Shown: one piece after another, positions 35,653 to 43,578 of the stretch
Layout of the letters: each line of letters starts with the position of its first letter
Numbering within the stretch: the stretch's first letter is position 1
Assembly: GCF_019249215.1 (NCBI RefSeq)
Contig: NZ_JAESDI010000010.1
Span: forward strand, 124,001-188,000
DNA from: Alteromonas lipotrueae
GTDB taxonomy: Bacteria; Pseudomonadota; Gammaproteobacteria; Enterobacterales; Alteromonadaceae
Length of the DNA stretch: 64,000 bases
Reading direction: 5' to 3'
The notes under the pieces: model-generated
Told to the model about the DNA's origin: nothing
The model's input: only the letters and a program-made list of their open reading frames with translations
Databases searched by the model: none
Position numbers and translations under genes: made by a program

Positions 35653-36978
35653 CTAACACGCCTTCAGAAAGGATTTAAGCGTGTTAAATCCCTCCGATAA
35701 ATCAACTTTATAAGCAACTGCCTGATGCTCATTAGAAGTCAACTGTGAAGAGTATCCTTTGCTGTTGAAGCCTCTGTAGTTTGAACTGGATATATAACGC
35801 GAGCCTTTGCCGGGGCTGATGCTCACGCCGTTCATTTCGCTCGTCATACTATCGAGTTTAGAACTCATGCTGGGATGGAATGTGACAACCAGTACCCCTT
35901 TTTTGAGTCCTGTTTTACGACTGATATAGGCGACGGTATTATCACCACGTAAAATAGCCAATTCTTTTGATGTTCTGGATTTGCTTGGTATTGCTTCAAG
36001 GCTTAACTCAGCAACGTGTTCACGTATTTTCCGTTCAATATCATCAAGCATAAAACCGTCGGCAGCTGACGCCATTGAGCCGAGGCTGGCAGCAGAAACT
36101 GACTGACTTTTTTTCTCAATACCTTTTTCGGATGGGCCACTCCTTTGCGCTGCCGTTGTTATTGTAGAGCGCTGTTGTGTGTCTCCGAAGCGTTTCAATG
36201 GCTCGCCACTCAAGTTCTGTCGATTTAGTTGAGTTAATAGCTGTCGCTTAGCATCGTCAATCGTGTCAGCGTTAGTTTTATCTGACAGCTTGTCCCGAGC
36301 TTTCTCTCCCAGAAAGTAAGCGACCCTTTCGGCGTTTGCACCCGACGGGTGTGGCAAACCGATGAGTAATTGATTTCTATTTAATAGCCCACGATCGCAC
36401 AGAGCGAGTAAAATCTTATCTACGCCTTGACCCATAGGAAGATAAAACGCTGATTGAGGTAACTGACGAACTTCGTCAGCTAGACAATTGTCTACCATTT
36501 GCTTTAGTAGCGGGTCTGAAAGTCCTTTTTTGGCTGAACTGATAGGCTTACCTGCCTGCAATGTCGGATATCGAAAAACTGATGTACTGTGAAGCAAGTG
36601 ATTGTTTTCGGTAAACAGCGTTCCACAGCTATCTATGTCAAGCTTACTGTTAATACCAATGTAGTCCAGCAGGCGAATAAGGTTATTTCTTATAGCGCCA
36701 CTGAATGCACCGGTTTGCTTAGCCTTTTCCGATATGGTATCCATGCTCTCGCCAGTTTTAATTAGCGCAGAGGCCTTTAGGTTGGCTATGTTAGCCTGAG
36801 TCGCGCCCGGCGATATGCCGACCAACACAACTTTTGCCTGCTTGTTCACGTGTTCAAATGGCGAAAAGTACACATCGATGTCGCCACGAGACTCGATATG
36901 AAGTTCTTCGCAAAAAGGCGAGCCGTTGCTATAGGCGCTAAGTGCTTCTATATTTTCACTTAATTGATTGTTGTCCAT
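35653..36978 (-). CDS. Protein with uracil-DNA-glycosylase-superfamily domain and unknown C-terminal domain
   Basis: 441 residues. Residues about 30-230 look like the UDG superfamily: VVLVGISPGATQ (50-61) matches the water-activating loop region, FSGAIRNNLIRLLDYIGI (92-109) the following helix, and LPHPSGANAERV (208-219) the leucine-loop HPS motif. The usual catalytic Asp/Asn after the GxxPG turn is not clearly present, so glycosylase activity is uncertain. Residues about 230-310 are a Ser/Gln-rich linker, and 315-441 form a separate domain (RTSKELAILRGDNTVAYISRKTG...VVTFHPSM) that I do not recognise. GAGGA overlapping the previous stop serves the ATG. It is the last gene of a four-gene operon; functions could include DNA repair or phage DNA attack. 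Confidence 0.6.
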   Translation of the reverse strand: MDNNQLSENIEALSAYSNGSPFCEELHIESRGDIDVYFSPFEHVNKQAKVVLVGISPGATQANIANLKASALIKTGESMDTISEKAKQTGAFSGAIRNNLIRLLDYIGINSKLDIDSCGTLFTENNHLLHSTSVFRYPTLQAGKPISSAKKGLSDPLLKQMVDNCLADEVRQLPQSAFYLPMGQGVDKILLALCDRGLLNRNQLLIGLPHPSGANAERVAYFLGEKARDKLSDKTNADTIDDAKRQLLTQLNRQNLSGEPLKRFGDTQQRSTITTAAQRSGPSEKGIEKKSQSVSAASLGSMASAADGFMLDDIERKIREHVAELSLEAIPSKSRTSKELAILRGDNTVAYISRKTGLKKGVLVVTFHPSMSSKLDSMTSEMNGVSISPGKGSRYISSSNYRGFNSKGYSSQLTSNEHQAVAYKVDLSEGFNTLKSFLKAC

Positions 36979-36985
36979 AATGTCC

Positions 36986-37342
36986 TCAGTGGTTTCTTGT
37001 CAAACGACGTGCGGTGTAATGCCCGCAAGTGATCACTGTGTCTTCCTCGTCATAACTTACAAAATAGGGCTGGTTCTTAGCACTCAGTCTCTCAATAGTA
37101 CGGGCAAGTACTTTGCGTACTCGTTTTTTTTCTTGCAGAGGTATGTTCGTAAGGCCACAAAGCATTGAGAGAGCCTCTTTTATTGCCCCTATCCATTTTG
37201 CTTTTTCAGCCTTTGGAACAATAGACAAAGATGTGCCACCTTTTTGTTCAACGACAACACCAATCGCAGCAAGAATTTTCAACTCCTCTTCATGAAAAGA
37301 GCGCTGTGCAAGGCGGAGCTCGGCGTGATTCGTTATTTTCAC
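36986..37342 (-). CDS. Small DUF4258-like protein
   Basis: 118 residues from a GTG that overlaps the stop of the preceding 35-residue gene (GTGA). The start KITNHAELRLAQRSFHEEEL and the end DEEDTVITCGHYTARRL resemble DUF4258 proteins, many of which are found with toxin-antitoxin pairs; the central KAEKAKWIGAIKEAL part differs. No catalytic role is known. Seven bases separate it from the UDG-like gene, so it is tightly co-expressed with it. Confidence 0.55.
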   Translation of the reverse strand: MKITNHAELRLAQRSFHEEELKILAAIGVVVEQKGGTSLSIVPKAEKAKWIGAIKEALSMLCGLTNIPLQEKKRVRKVLARTIERLSAKNQPYFVSYDEEDTVITCGHYTARRLTRNH

Positions 37343-37446
37343 TTTTCATCCTCTAATATAATACCGAGAAGCATTAGGATAAATTCTGCGTCAGCAGAGA
37401 TACGCTTTGTGGATACTGCTTTCTTATATTTAACTTGTGATTTCAC
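37339..37446 (-). CDS. Very small protein of the four-gene operon
   Basis: 35 residues from a GTG at 37446 with AAAGGGAG 10 bases upstream (a GTG at 37455 would add three residues). The sequence starts VKSQVKYKKAVSTKRISAD, lysine-rich and basic, and ends FILMLLGIILEDEK, hydrophobic then acidic. It is below the size usually annotated but is placed cleanly: 21 bp after the HTH gene and overlapping the next start by four bases. It may be an antitoxin-like or adaptor peptide, but this is speculation. Confidence 0.5.
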   Translation of the reverse strand: MKSQVKYKKAVSTKRISADAEFILMLLGIILEDEK

Positions 37447-37467
37447 GTGAGCCACACTCCCTTTGAA

Positions 37468-38343
37468 TTAAACTTCCAAAACTTCATCTTTAGAAATAAA
37501 CGTCCATTCGACGGCTGTAACAACGCCAAAATTCCCCTTATCGTTTGGTCGGCGCCACTTCGCCAGTGGCATATACAGTAGTTCATTTCTAGCATCTATA
37601 AACGACTCGATATAACGCTCGGCACCTTTTTCGCCAATTTGATATCCTCGAGTCATTCTGCATTTGCTAGAGAAGTAAGTACCGTCTTTTGCAACAGGCA
37701 CGTAGAAAGTATTATCACGCTGCTCACGCTCATGCAGCTCATTGAAGTTTATTGTTGGCTTGAAAGAGTTTCGTTGTTTAAGCCAGCTCTTAGCTTCCTC
37801 TACAGAGGTATAGTGTTTTCCGCCTATAGGCTTAAACTTTATCGGCGTAGTGCTTTTTGAATTCTCATTTCTGACACTTTGGACTGACATATCAGCGATA
37901 GATGCAAGCTCTCGCAACTCTATCTGGCCACTAGTGTATTCAAAATCGTCATCCAACTCGTACAGCTCACGCATACTGACATCATCGTTTATGACTAGCT
38001 CGTGACGTGCCCTGGCTGCCAGCTTTATTGTCTCAATAACGGCTATAGAGTTATCATCGAATGCGTGAAACGGATAGTCTGCGTAGAGCTTTTCCAATAA
38101 TGAAAATATCTCCATCATCGAAAAATCATCGGGTAACATTTCGCCTTCAAACAAGTGACCACATATTCCGTAGCGGAATTGACGCTCTATTGTGCACTGC
38201 AATTCGTCTGCATAAATGTCTCTTTCAATCTTTGGCATGAAAGAGGTCATGCATTTGCTTGCCTTGATATGAGCTTTAAGTAGTTGCTCTGATCGCTCTT
38301 CAATAAGCTTTTGGGTAATGAATTTGTGTTTTATCTGTTTCAT
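37468..38343 (-). CDS. HTH-like protein heading the four-gene operon
   Basis: 291 residues from the ATG at 38343 (AGG six bases before); an ATG 12 bases upstream is also possible. Residues about 135-190 (QIELRELASIADMSVQSVRN then PIGGKHYTSVEEAKSWLKQR) look like an excisionase/MerR-type helix-turn-helix with wing. The flanking parts are not recognised. FYVPVAKDGTYFSSKCRM near residue 215 and the basic C-terminus suggest nucleic-acid contact. It is first in the operon, with a perfect 10-bp inverted repeat about 70 bp upstream, so self-regulation is plausible. Confidence 0.5.
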   Translation of the reverse strand: MKQIKHKFITQKLIEERSEQLLKAHIKASKCMTSFMPKIERDIYADELQCTIERQFRYGICGHLFEGEMLPDDFSMMEIFSLLEKLYADYPFHAFDDNSIAVIETIKLAARARHELVINDDVSMRELYELDDDFEYTSGQIELRELASIADMSVQSVRNENSKSTTPIKFKPIGGKHYTSVEEAKSWLKQRNSFKPTINFNELHEREQRDNTFYVPVAKDGTYFSSKCRMTRGYQIGEKGAERYIESFIDARNELLYMPLAKWRRPNDKGNFGVVTAVEWTFISKDEVLEV

Positions 38344-38417
38344 GCCAGCCTGCATATTATAGGTTATGTTAATTTCTGGGCTGGTGATTTTACGGATTGT
38401 CCTTTATTTTACAAGTG

Positions 38418-38445
38418 AAAATATTATTTGCATTGATAATATTTT
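38418..38445. promoter_or_regulatory. Perfect inverted repeat upstream of the four-gene operon
   Basis: AAAATATTAT (38418-38427) and ATAATATTTT (38436-38445) are perfect 10-base arms around TTGCATTG. It lies about 60 bp upstream of TATAAT (38361-38356, minus strand). It is a likely operator, or a terminator for a minus-strand transcript. Confidence 0.45.
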
Positions 38446-38572
38446 AGCAGATAGTCATAAGTTGTTGAAATGTATGTTTTTATATTTTTAGCTGACCAAG
38501 CATCTCTCCAATTTCCACTAAACAAGACAGTCATATTTTGTCGCTGGTTGACTATAAATCTTTGGTGTAGCT

Positions 38573-38986
38573 AGCTAATAAGACAGGCATAGCAAGTGGT
38601 ATCTAAACTGCACCGCAGTACACTTTCTTTAAGTTGGTTAGCTATTCACACTGTTGAAGGAGTAAAGCAACGTTAGAAAGTCCTGATGTCTAAGGCCAGA
38701 AAGCCGCAAATTAGTTTATTAGATACACCATATAATCACTGCGTTTCTCGCTGTGTACGCCGCGCATTCTGATGTGTTGAGGAAGGCGGCAAAAGCTAGC
38801 ATCGTCGCCAATGGGTGGAAGACCCTAAGTGAAGTGTTTGCAATTTAGCCCATAATCAACATCAGCAGGGGAGATAAAGCGCTAGGCGGTTACTGGGATA
38901 GCGTTGCGCCTAAATAGATAGATTTAGTGACACTTTACGCGAGTAAAAGAATAAATGCCTTTAAAATAAAATTAGACTTACGCACA
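38573..38986 (+). mobile_element. RAYT-derived repeat, copy 2
   Basis: About 414 bp with the same first bases (AGCTAATAAGACAGGCATA) and last bases (TTAGACTTACGCACA) as copy 1 and the same internal deletion. It carries more point changes, a stop in the transposase frame soon after CVRRAF, and small deletions, so it is older or less constrained. With copy 1 it forms direct repeats around the four-gene operon. Confidence 0.75.
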
Positions 38987-39235
38987 CATCCATATATCCA
39001 GCCAACATTCAAAATAGATAAAGTTCATCAAACTAACACGTCATAAAACACTCCCACAATTCGATATTTCAACAAACCAATCTAGTCAAAAAGGCACTTG
39101 TCACAGGGGGTAGCAAATAGATTTAATTCTTCTTATACTCAAATCAGTAGTATGTATTGCGGTTTTATGAGAAAGAGTACGCAAAACAGTTAAAAGAACG
39201 AAAATGCTCTTAAGGGAACTCACGCAGGGAATACT

Positions 39236-40927
39236 ATGAATATCTTAAAGTTAATGCTGTGTTTAAGTTTAGTTAGCTTACTTTTTTCATGTAATGCAAC
39301 TGGACTAACAAGCGAGAGTGAAGCTGGTGGTGATGTTAGTCCATCGACACCTCTTTCAATAAAGTTTGATGCATTATTAAGTAAACAATATCAGTCTGAC
39401 CAACCAGGCGCTGCGGCGCTTGTAGCGATTGACGGTGAAGTAGTTTATGAAAAAGGGTTTGGGCTAGCAAACATCGAATTGAATGTGCCTATCAAGCCTG
39501 AAATGGTATTCGAAATAGGTTCCATTACTAAACAATTTACTGCCGTTGCAATTTTGATGTTAGTCGAAGAGGGGAAACTGAGTTTAGATGATGAGCTTAC
39601 CAAGTTTTTACCTGATTACCCGACCAATGGTCATACAATTACACTCCATCATTTGCTCACTCATACCTCAGGTATCAAGAGTTACACGTCAATGGAAATC
39701 TGGAGTAAATTGTGGCGACAAGACCTTTCACCGCTAGAACTCATAAACATCTTTAAAGATGAGCCAATGGATTTTGAGCCTGGCGAGCAATTTTTATATA
39801 ACAATTCCGCTTATTTTATTTTGGGTTATGTCATCGAAAAAGCTTCTGGCCTGCCGTATCAAGATTATATTCAGAAAGAAATATTTGAGCCTGTGGGCAT
39901 GACTTCTTCTTACTATGGCAGCGCTCAGACAATTATTCCAAACCGAGCAAGTGGATATCAGCAAACCGATAAAATTATTAATGCGGAATATCTAAGCATG
40001 TCGCAGCCTTATGCTGCAGGTTCTTTAATGTCTACAGTACATGATTTGTTCAAGTGGAATCAGGCAATTAGAAGCAACCAGTTAATTAATCAAGCGTCTA
40101 CTGAGAAAGCCTTCACTAATTATGAACTCAATAACGGTGAAAAGATTGGGTATGGTTATGGATGGTTTCTAAGTGAAATAAATGGCAGTTCTACGAAGGA
40201 GCATGGCGGTGGCATTTTTGGTTATGTCACAAATAGTATTTATTTGCCTGAAGAAAATGTATTCGTAGCGGTACTATCAAACACTGACTTTAATGGCCCG
40301 GGGTTTGTTTCAACGAAGATGGCGGCTATTACTATTGATAAGCCTTATCCTGAGTTTTCTGATGATGTATCTGTAGATACTGATGAGTTAGCGAGTTTAG
40401 TAGGCGTGTATCAGTTTGACGATGGTGCTACTAGGTTTATTACCATGGACGATGGCTCGCTATACTCACAACGAAAAGGCGGAGCGAATTTCTTATTGCA
40501 TCCAACAGCAGACGGCACGTTTTATTTTGAAGGTAGCTTTTCAAATTTACGATTTACGCAAGAAGATGACAAAACAAAAGTATTATTCAAGAGTCGAGCT
40601 AGCGAATCTGTTGGTATAAAAACTGACAAGCCTGTTCCGGTAAAAACTGAAATTACGCTAGATAGTGCAACGCTTATGCAATTTGTTGGAGTATTTGAGT
40701 TACAACCTGGCTTTGATATCACTATCACGCTTGAAGACGATAAGTTAATGTCGCAAGCAACGGGACAACAAAAATTCCAAATCTACCCTATGACAGAAAG
40801 TCGATTTTTCTTGAAGGCAGTGGATGCAGAGCTTGAGTTCAATGCAAATGAAAATGGGGTATATACATCTATGATCTTGTATCAAGGTGGGCAAGAAATA
40901 CCGGCGCAAAAGAAGACAGCAAACTAA
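39236..40927 (+). CDS. Serine hydrolase lipoprotein (class C beta-lactamase-like fold)
   Basis: 563 residues; AGGGAA precedes the ATG. The signal MNILKLMLCLSLVSLLFSC ends at a lipobox Cys. Residues about 40-370 form the penicillin-binding-protein-like transpeptidase fold: SITK (about residue 98, the nucleophile Ser and general-base Lys), YNN (about 184, second motif) and HGGG (about 323, third motif). The C-terminal 170 residues form an extra beta domain with two similar halves (LVGVYQFDDG..., FVGVFELQPG...). Such proteins are esterases, D-aminopeptidases or amidases; the substrate is unknown. It lies between repeat copies 2 and 3. Confidence 0.85.
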   Translation: MNILKLMLCLSLVSLLFSCNATGLTSESEAGGDVSPSTPLSIKFDALLSKQYQSDQPGAAALVAIDGEVVYEKGFGLANIELNVPIKPEMVFEIGSITKQFTAVAILMLVEEGKLSLDDELTKFLPDYPTNGHTITLHHLLTHTSGIKSYTSMEIWSKLWRQDLSPLELINIFKDEPMDFEPGEQFLYNNSAYFILGYVIEKASGLPYQDYIQKEIFEPVGMTSSYYGSAQTIIPNRASGYQQTDKIINAEYLSMSQPYAAGSLMSTVHDLFKWNQAIRSNQLINQASTEKAFTNYELNNGEKIGYGYGWFLSEINGSSTKEHGGGIFGYVTNSIYLPEENVFVAVLSNTDFNGPGFVSTKMAAITIDKPYPEFSDDVSVDTDELASLVGVYQFDDGATRFITMDDGSLYSQRKGGANFLLHPTADGTFYFEGSFSNLRFTQEDDKTKVLFKSRASESVGIKTDKPVPVKTEITLDSATLMQFVGVFELQPGFDITITLEDDKLMSQATGQQKFQIYPMTESRFFLKAVDAELEFNANENGVYTSMILYQGGQEIPAQKKTAN

Positions 40928-41057
40928 ACATCAATAGGGAAATCATGCCGTCTATTTCTTTAAATGCTTGTCGAGCGACTTTTGCAACTGGCCATTGAAT
41001 TTGTCATAACTTCCCACAACCGTTACTTGAGGTCCAAAGTTTTGGGCCCTTCCAAAA

Positions 41058-41238
41058 AGCTAATAAGACAGGCATAACACGCGGTATCAAAACTGTACCG
41101 CAGTACGCTTTCTTTAATTTGGTTAGCTATTCACACTGTTAAAGGAGTAAACCAACGTTAGAAAGTCTTGATGCCTAAAGCCAGAAAGTAGCAAGCTAGT
41201 TTATTGGATACGTCATATTATCACTGCGTTTCTCGCTG
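41058..41238 (+). mobile_element. RAYT-derived repeat, copy 3 (3'-truncated)
   Basis: 181 bp matching copies 1 and 2 from AGCTAATAAGACAGGCATAA to CTGCGTTTCTCGCTG, where it ends abruptly in the tail of the convergent serine hydrolase gene. A stop is present early in the transposase frame. The last bases, read on the other strand, supply the stop codon of that gene. Confidence 0.75.
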
Positions 41239-42747
41239 ACTATTCCTAGCTCCCCGAATATTCCCATCCATAACAAGCGTTTTAGCCAGCGCGCCTTCAG
41301 CATCGTCTTCAAAACGAACACTACTGCCATTCTTAGCAAAAAATCGTCCTTCACCCTCATGAAAATACCTTTCATTTTCAATATAAGGTAAAGCGTTAAG
41401 CACAAAGCCGTTTTTTGCTTCCTGCAATACAAATTCGACATCAACAGGGTCTGTTACCACGTAAGTACCAATATACTTACTCAGCTCTGTTTGGTTGATT
41501 GGCACTAACTTTTTAACTTCAGCTTGCGAATACCCCACATCCAATACTTCTTTTAGGCGAACTTCTAACTCGCTAATTAACTGACTACCGTTATCGCCGT
41601 TAGTCATAATGGCGTAGCCGTTGCCGGTATCTAACTCAAGATATAACTGCGACATAAAACCTTTATCTGCGCCACCATGGCCAAAGCCCAGAATTTCACC
41701 GTTTTCATCCATGTTGATAAAAAAGCCAATACCAACATTAGGAGCTTCATTGCTAGGCGTATTATTGGTTAATATTTCTTGAGCAGTGGCCTTAGTTACC
41801 CAATTAGCTTCTAACCCTAAATACGCGCTACGTACGCTGCTCGCCATTTTCAGCATATCCGAAGGCGTACTCCACATTCCAGCTGCAGCAAGCGTGGCAT
41901 AAGTATGCGCGCCACCCTCTACTGGGGTACCGTCATCGTTGTAGGGCGTAGCCATATTGTTTGATAGGTCTGACGATATAGGCTGTTCGAAGTCAGAGCG
42001 CGTCATGCCTAACGGCGCAAACAAAAGCCGTTGTGCCATTGTCGGCAAGGGTTCGTTTGCTATGTCTTGTAAGGTAAGTTGAGCGAGCGTAGTGCCGCCA
42101 CCTGAATAGCGCATTTGCTTGCCGGGTTGAAGGTCAACCACTACCGCGCTGGTATTAGCAGGCTCAACACCTTCTAACACTTGCTGCAAAGTAGGCACGG
42201 GTTCGCCAGTCGCGTAACCAGGAAAGCCATGTACTGTGGTGCCAGCCGTGTGGCTTAATAATCTGCGTAATGAAACAACTTCTTGCCCCGTCCATTCATG
42301 TTCGGGCAATTGCCAGCTGGTAAGCAAGTTATTTACGTCGGTATCTAAATCAATAGGGTTATCTTGGCGGTACTTCATTAATACCGCTGCAAATGCGGGT
42401 TTAGAAATACTACCGGCCTGAAATACAGTATCTTTATTCACAACTAGTCCAGAGGCTACATCTTTAACGCCATGTTCTAACGTCCAAGCGAGCTGCCCAT
42501 TTTTCATATACGCGACAGAAACCCCTGGCACATTATAAAGGGCCTGCCGCTGGGCTAAAGATTGAAAATCAACCTCTTGCCCTTCAATTCGAATTCGTTC
42601 TGCAAGGCCGGTTAGTAAAATATTGGCTTCTTTTGACTCTTCAGCAGAGGAAGGGGAGGTTGGCAGGGTTTCAGGCTCTGCGCAGCCTAATAACGAAGCT
42701 AAGCAAAGTGAGAGTGTTAGCGCGGTTATTATTTTTGTTATTTTCAT
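41221..42747 (-). CDS. Serine hydrolase lipoprotein with repeat-derived C-terminus
   Basis: 508 residues. The signal ITALTLSLCLASLLGC ends at a lipobox. The beta-lactamase-like fold shows SISK (about 94, nucleophile and base), YSG (about 215) and HGGADKGF (about 363). The last five residues (QRETQ) and the stop are encoded by the RAYT repeat copy 3. A paralogous remnant at 59957 ends NKRGERIESLASFATE, so the original tail was probably a little longer. The catalytic domain is intact, so the protein may still work. Substrate unknown; peptide, ester or beta-lactam cleavage are all possible for this family. Confidence 0.83.
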   Translation of the reverse strand: MKITKIITALTLSLCLASLLGCAEPETLPTSPSSAEESKEANILLTGLAERIRIEGQEVDFQSLAQRQALYNVPGVSVAYMKNGQLAWTLEHGVKDVASGLVVNKDTVFQAGSISKPAFAAVLMKYRQDNPIDLDTDVNNLLTSWQLPEHEWTGQEVVSLRRLLSHTAGTTVHGFPGYATGEPVPTLQQVLEGVEPANTSAVVVDLQPGKQMRYSGGGTTLAQLTLQDIANEPLPTMAQRLLFAPLGMTRSDFEQPISSDLSNNMATPYNDDGTPVEGGAHTYATLAAAGMWSTPSDMLKMASSVRSAYLGLEANWVTKATAQEILTNNTPSNEAPNVGIGFFINMDENGEILGFGHGGADKGFMSQLYLELDTGNGYAIMTNGDNGSQLISELEVRLKEVLDVGYSQAEVKKLVPINQTELSKYIGTYVVTDPVDVEFVLQEAKNGFVLNALPYIENERYFHEGEGRFFAKNGSSVRFEDDAEGALAKTLVMDGNIRGARNSQRETQ

Positions 42748-42835
42748 TTAAGTAATCCATTACGTTTAGAAATATCAGAGTACGTTCCTAAACTTACCTC
42801 GTCAACCAGCCGCCATTAGGAGTTGAAGCGGCAGT

Positions 42836-43437
42836 TTAAACAAGTTCTTTTTCACCACCTTTTGCCGCTGAACGATAAATTGCGTTAAGCAAGGCAATAG
42901 AGCGGCGACCTTCGAAACCATCTACCAATGGTTTAGTGCCGTTTTCAAGCACCGCTTTCATAGTACTCTTGAGTTCGCCACCATTTAATATAGGCATCAG
43001 CCATGGCATTGTTGCCAAATCTACCTTGCGCTAACGCCTTTTTAAGTAGCTGCGACGATGCATTGAAACGCCGGGGGAAAATGCCCGCTAACATCACATT
43101 ATTTTCTGCGCATACGGCTATCATCTCATCCACTCGTTCGGCGGTCACTTCAAGAGGCTTTTCGCAAATAATGTGTTTACCCGCTTTGGCTGCTGCGGAT
43201 ATGGGCTCTAAATGAAACCCTGATGGGGTGCATACGGTAATAACATCAATATTGGGGGAATTGAATAAAAGAAGCATAATCGTCAAAAGGTGTGCAGTTA
43301 TGTTTCTGTGCGAAGGCGTTCGCTTTTTCAATTGAACGTTAATAAATCCCTGTTAGCTCTGCATTAGGTATAGCGTTAATGGCCTGAGCATGAAAATCCG
43401 CGATCATGCCAGCGCCGACAATGCCAAATCGATACAT
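42836..43437 (-). pseudogene. Gfo/Idh/MocA family oxidoreductase, decayed
   Basis: The N-terminus is readable from 43437: MYRFGIVGAGMIADFHAQ, an NAD(P)-binding GxGxxA motif, then a stop codon (GIY then TAA). Homology resumes in another frame: NIDVITVCTPSGFHLEP and AAAKAGKHIICEKPLEV (with the family EKP motif), ending at KWWRTQEYYESG. A third frame gives only the C-terminal part, FEGRRSIALLNAIYRSA. A stretch of about 170 residues is lost between the two. Hence a family of sugar dehydrogenases has been inactivated here by a stop, frameshifts and a deletion. It lies beside the xyloglucan locus and may once have served it. Confidence 0.8.
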
Positions 43438-43578
43438 TCCTTGTTCCTTTTTTAAACAGTTTGCAAAAAGTATAGGGAAAGTTAGCGCTGTAGACTAGCT
43501 TTCCCTCTTTGCCGACGCTATTTTCCGACTTTCTGGATTAGCGGGAACATCTGTCACCATTCATGTATAGACCGCACG

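Noticed and set aside
35292-38572. Retron, CRISPR array or type III toxin-antitoxin
   Set aside because: No reverse transcriptase, no regularly spaced repeats and no tandem RNA repeats adjoining the operon.
34854-41238. Classical insertion sequence with inverted ends
   Set aside because: The three copies lack terminal inverted repeats and obvious target duplications; the encoded fragment is a Y1/RAYT type, which does not use them.
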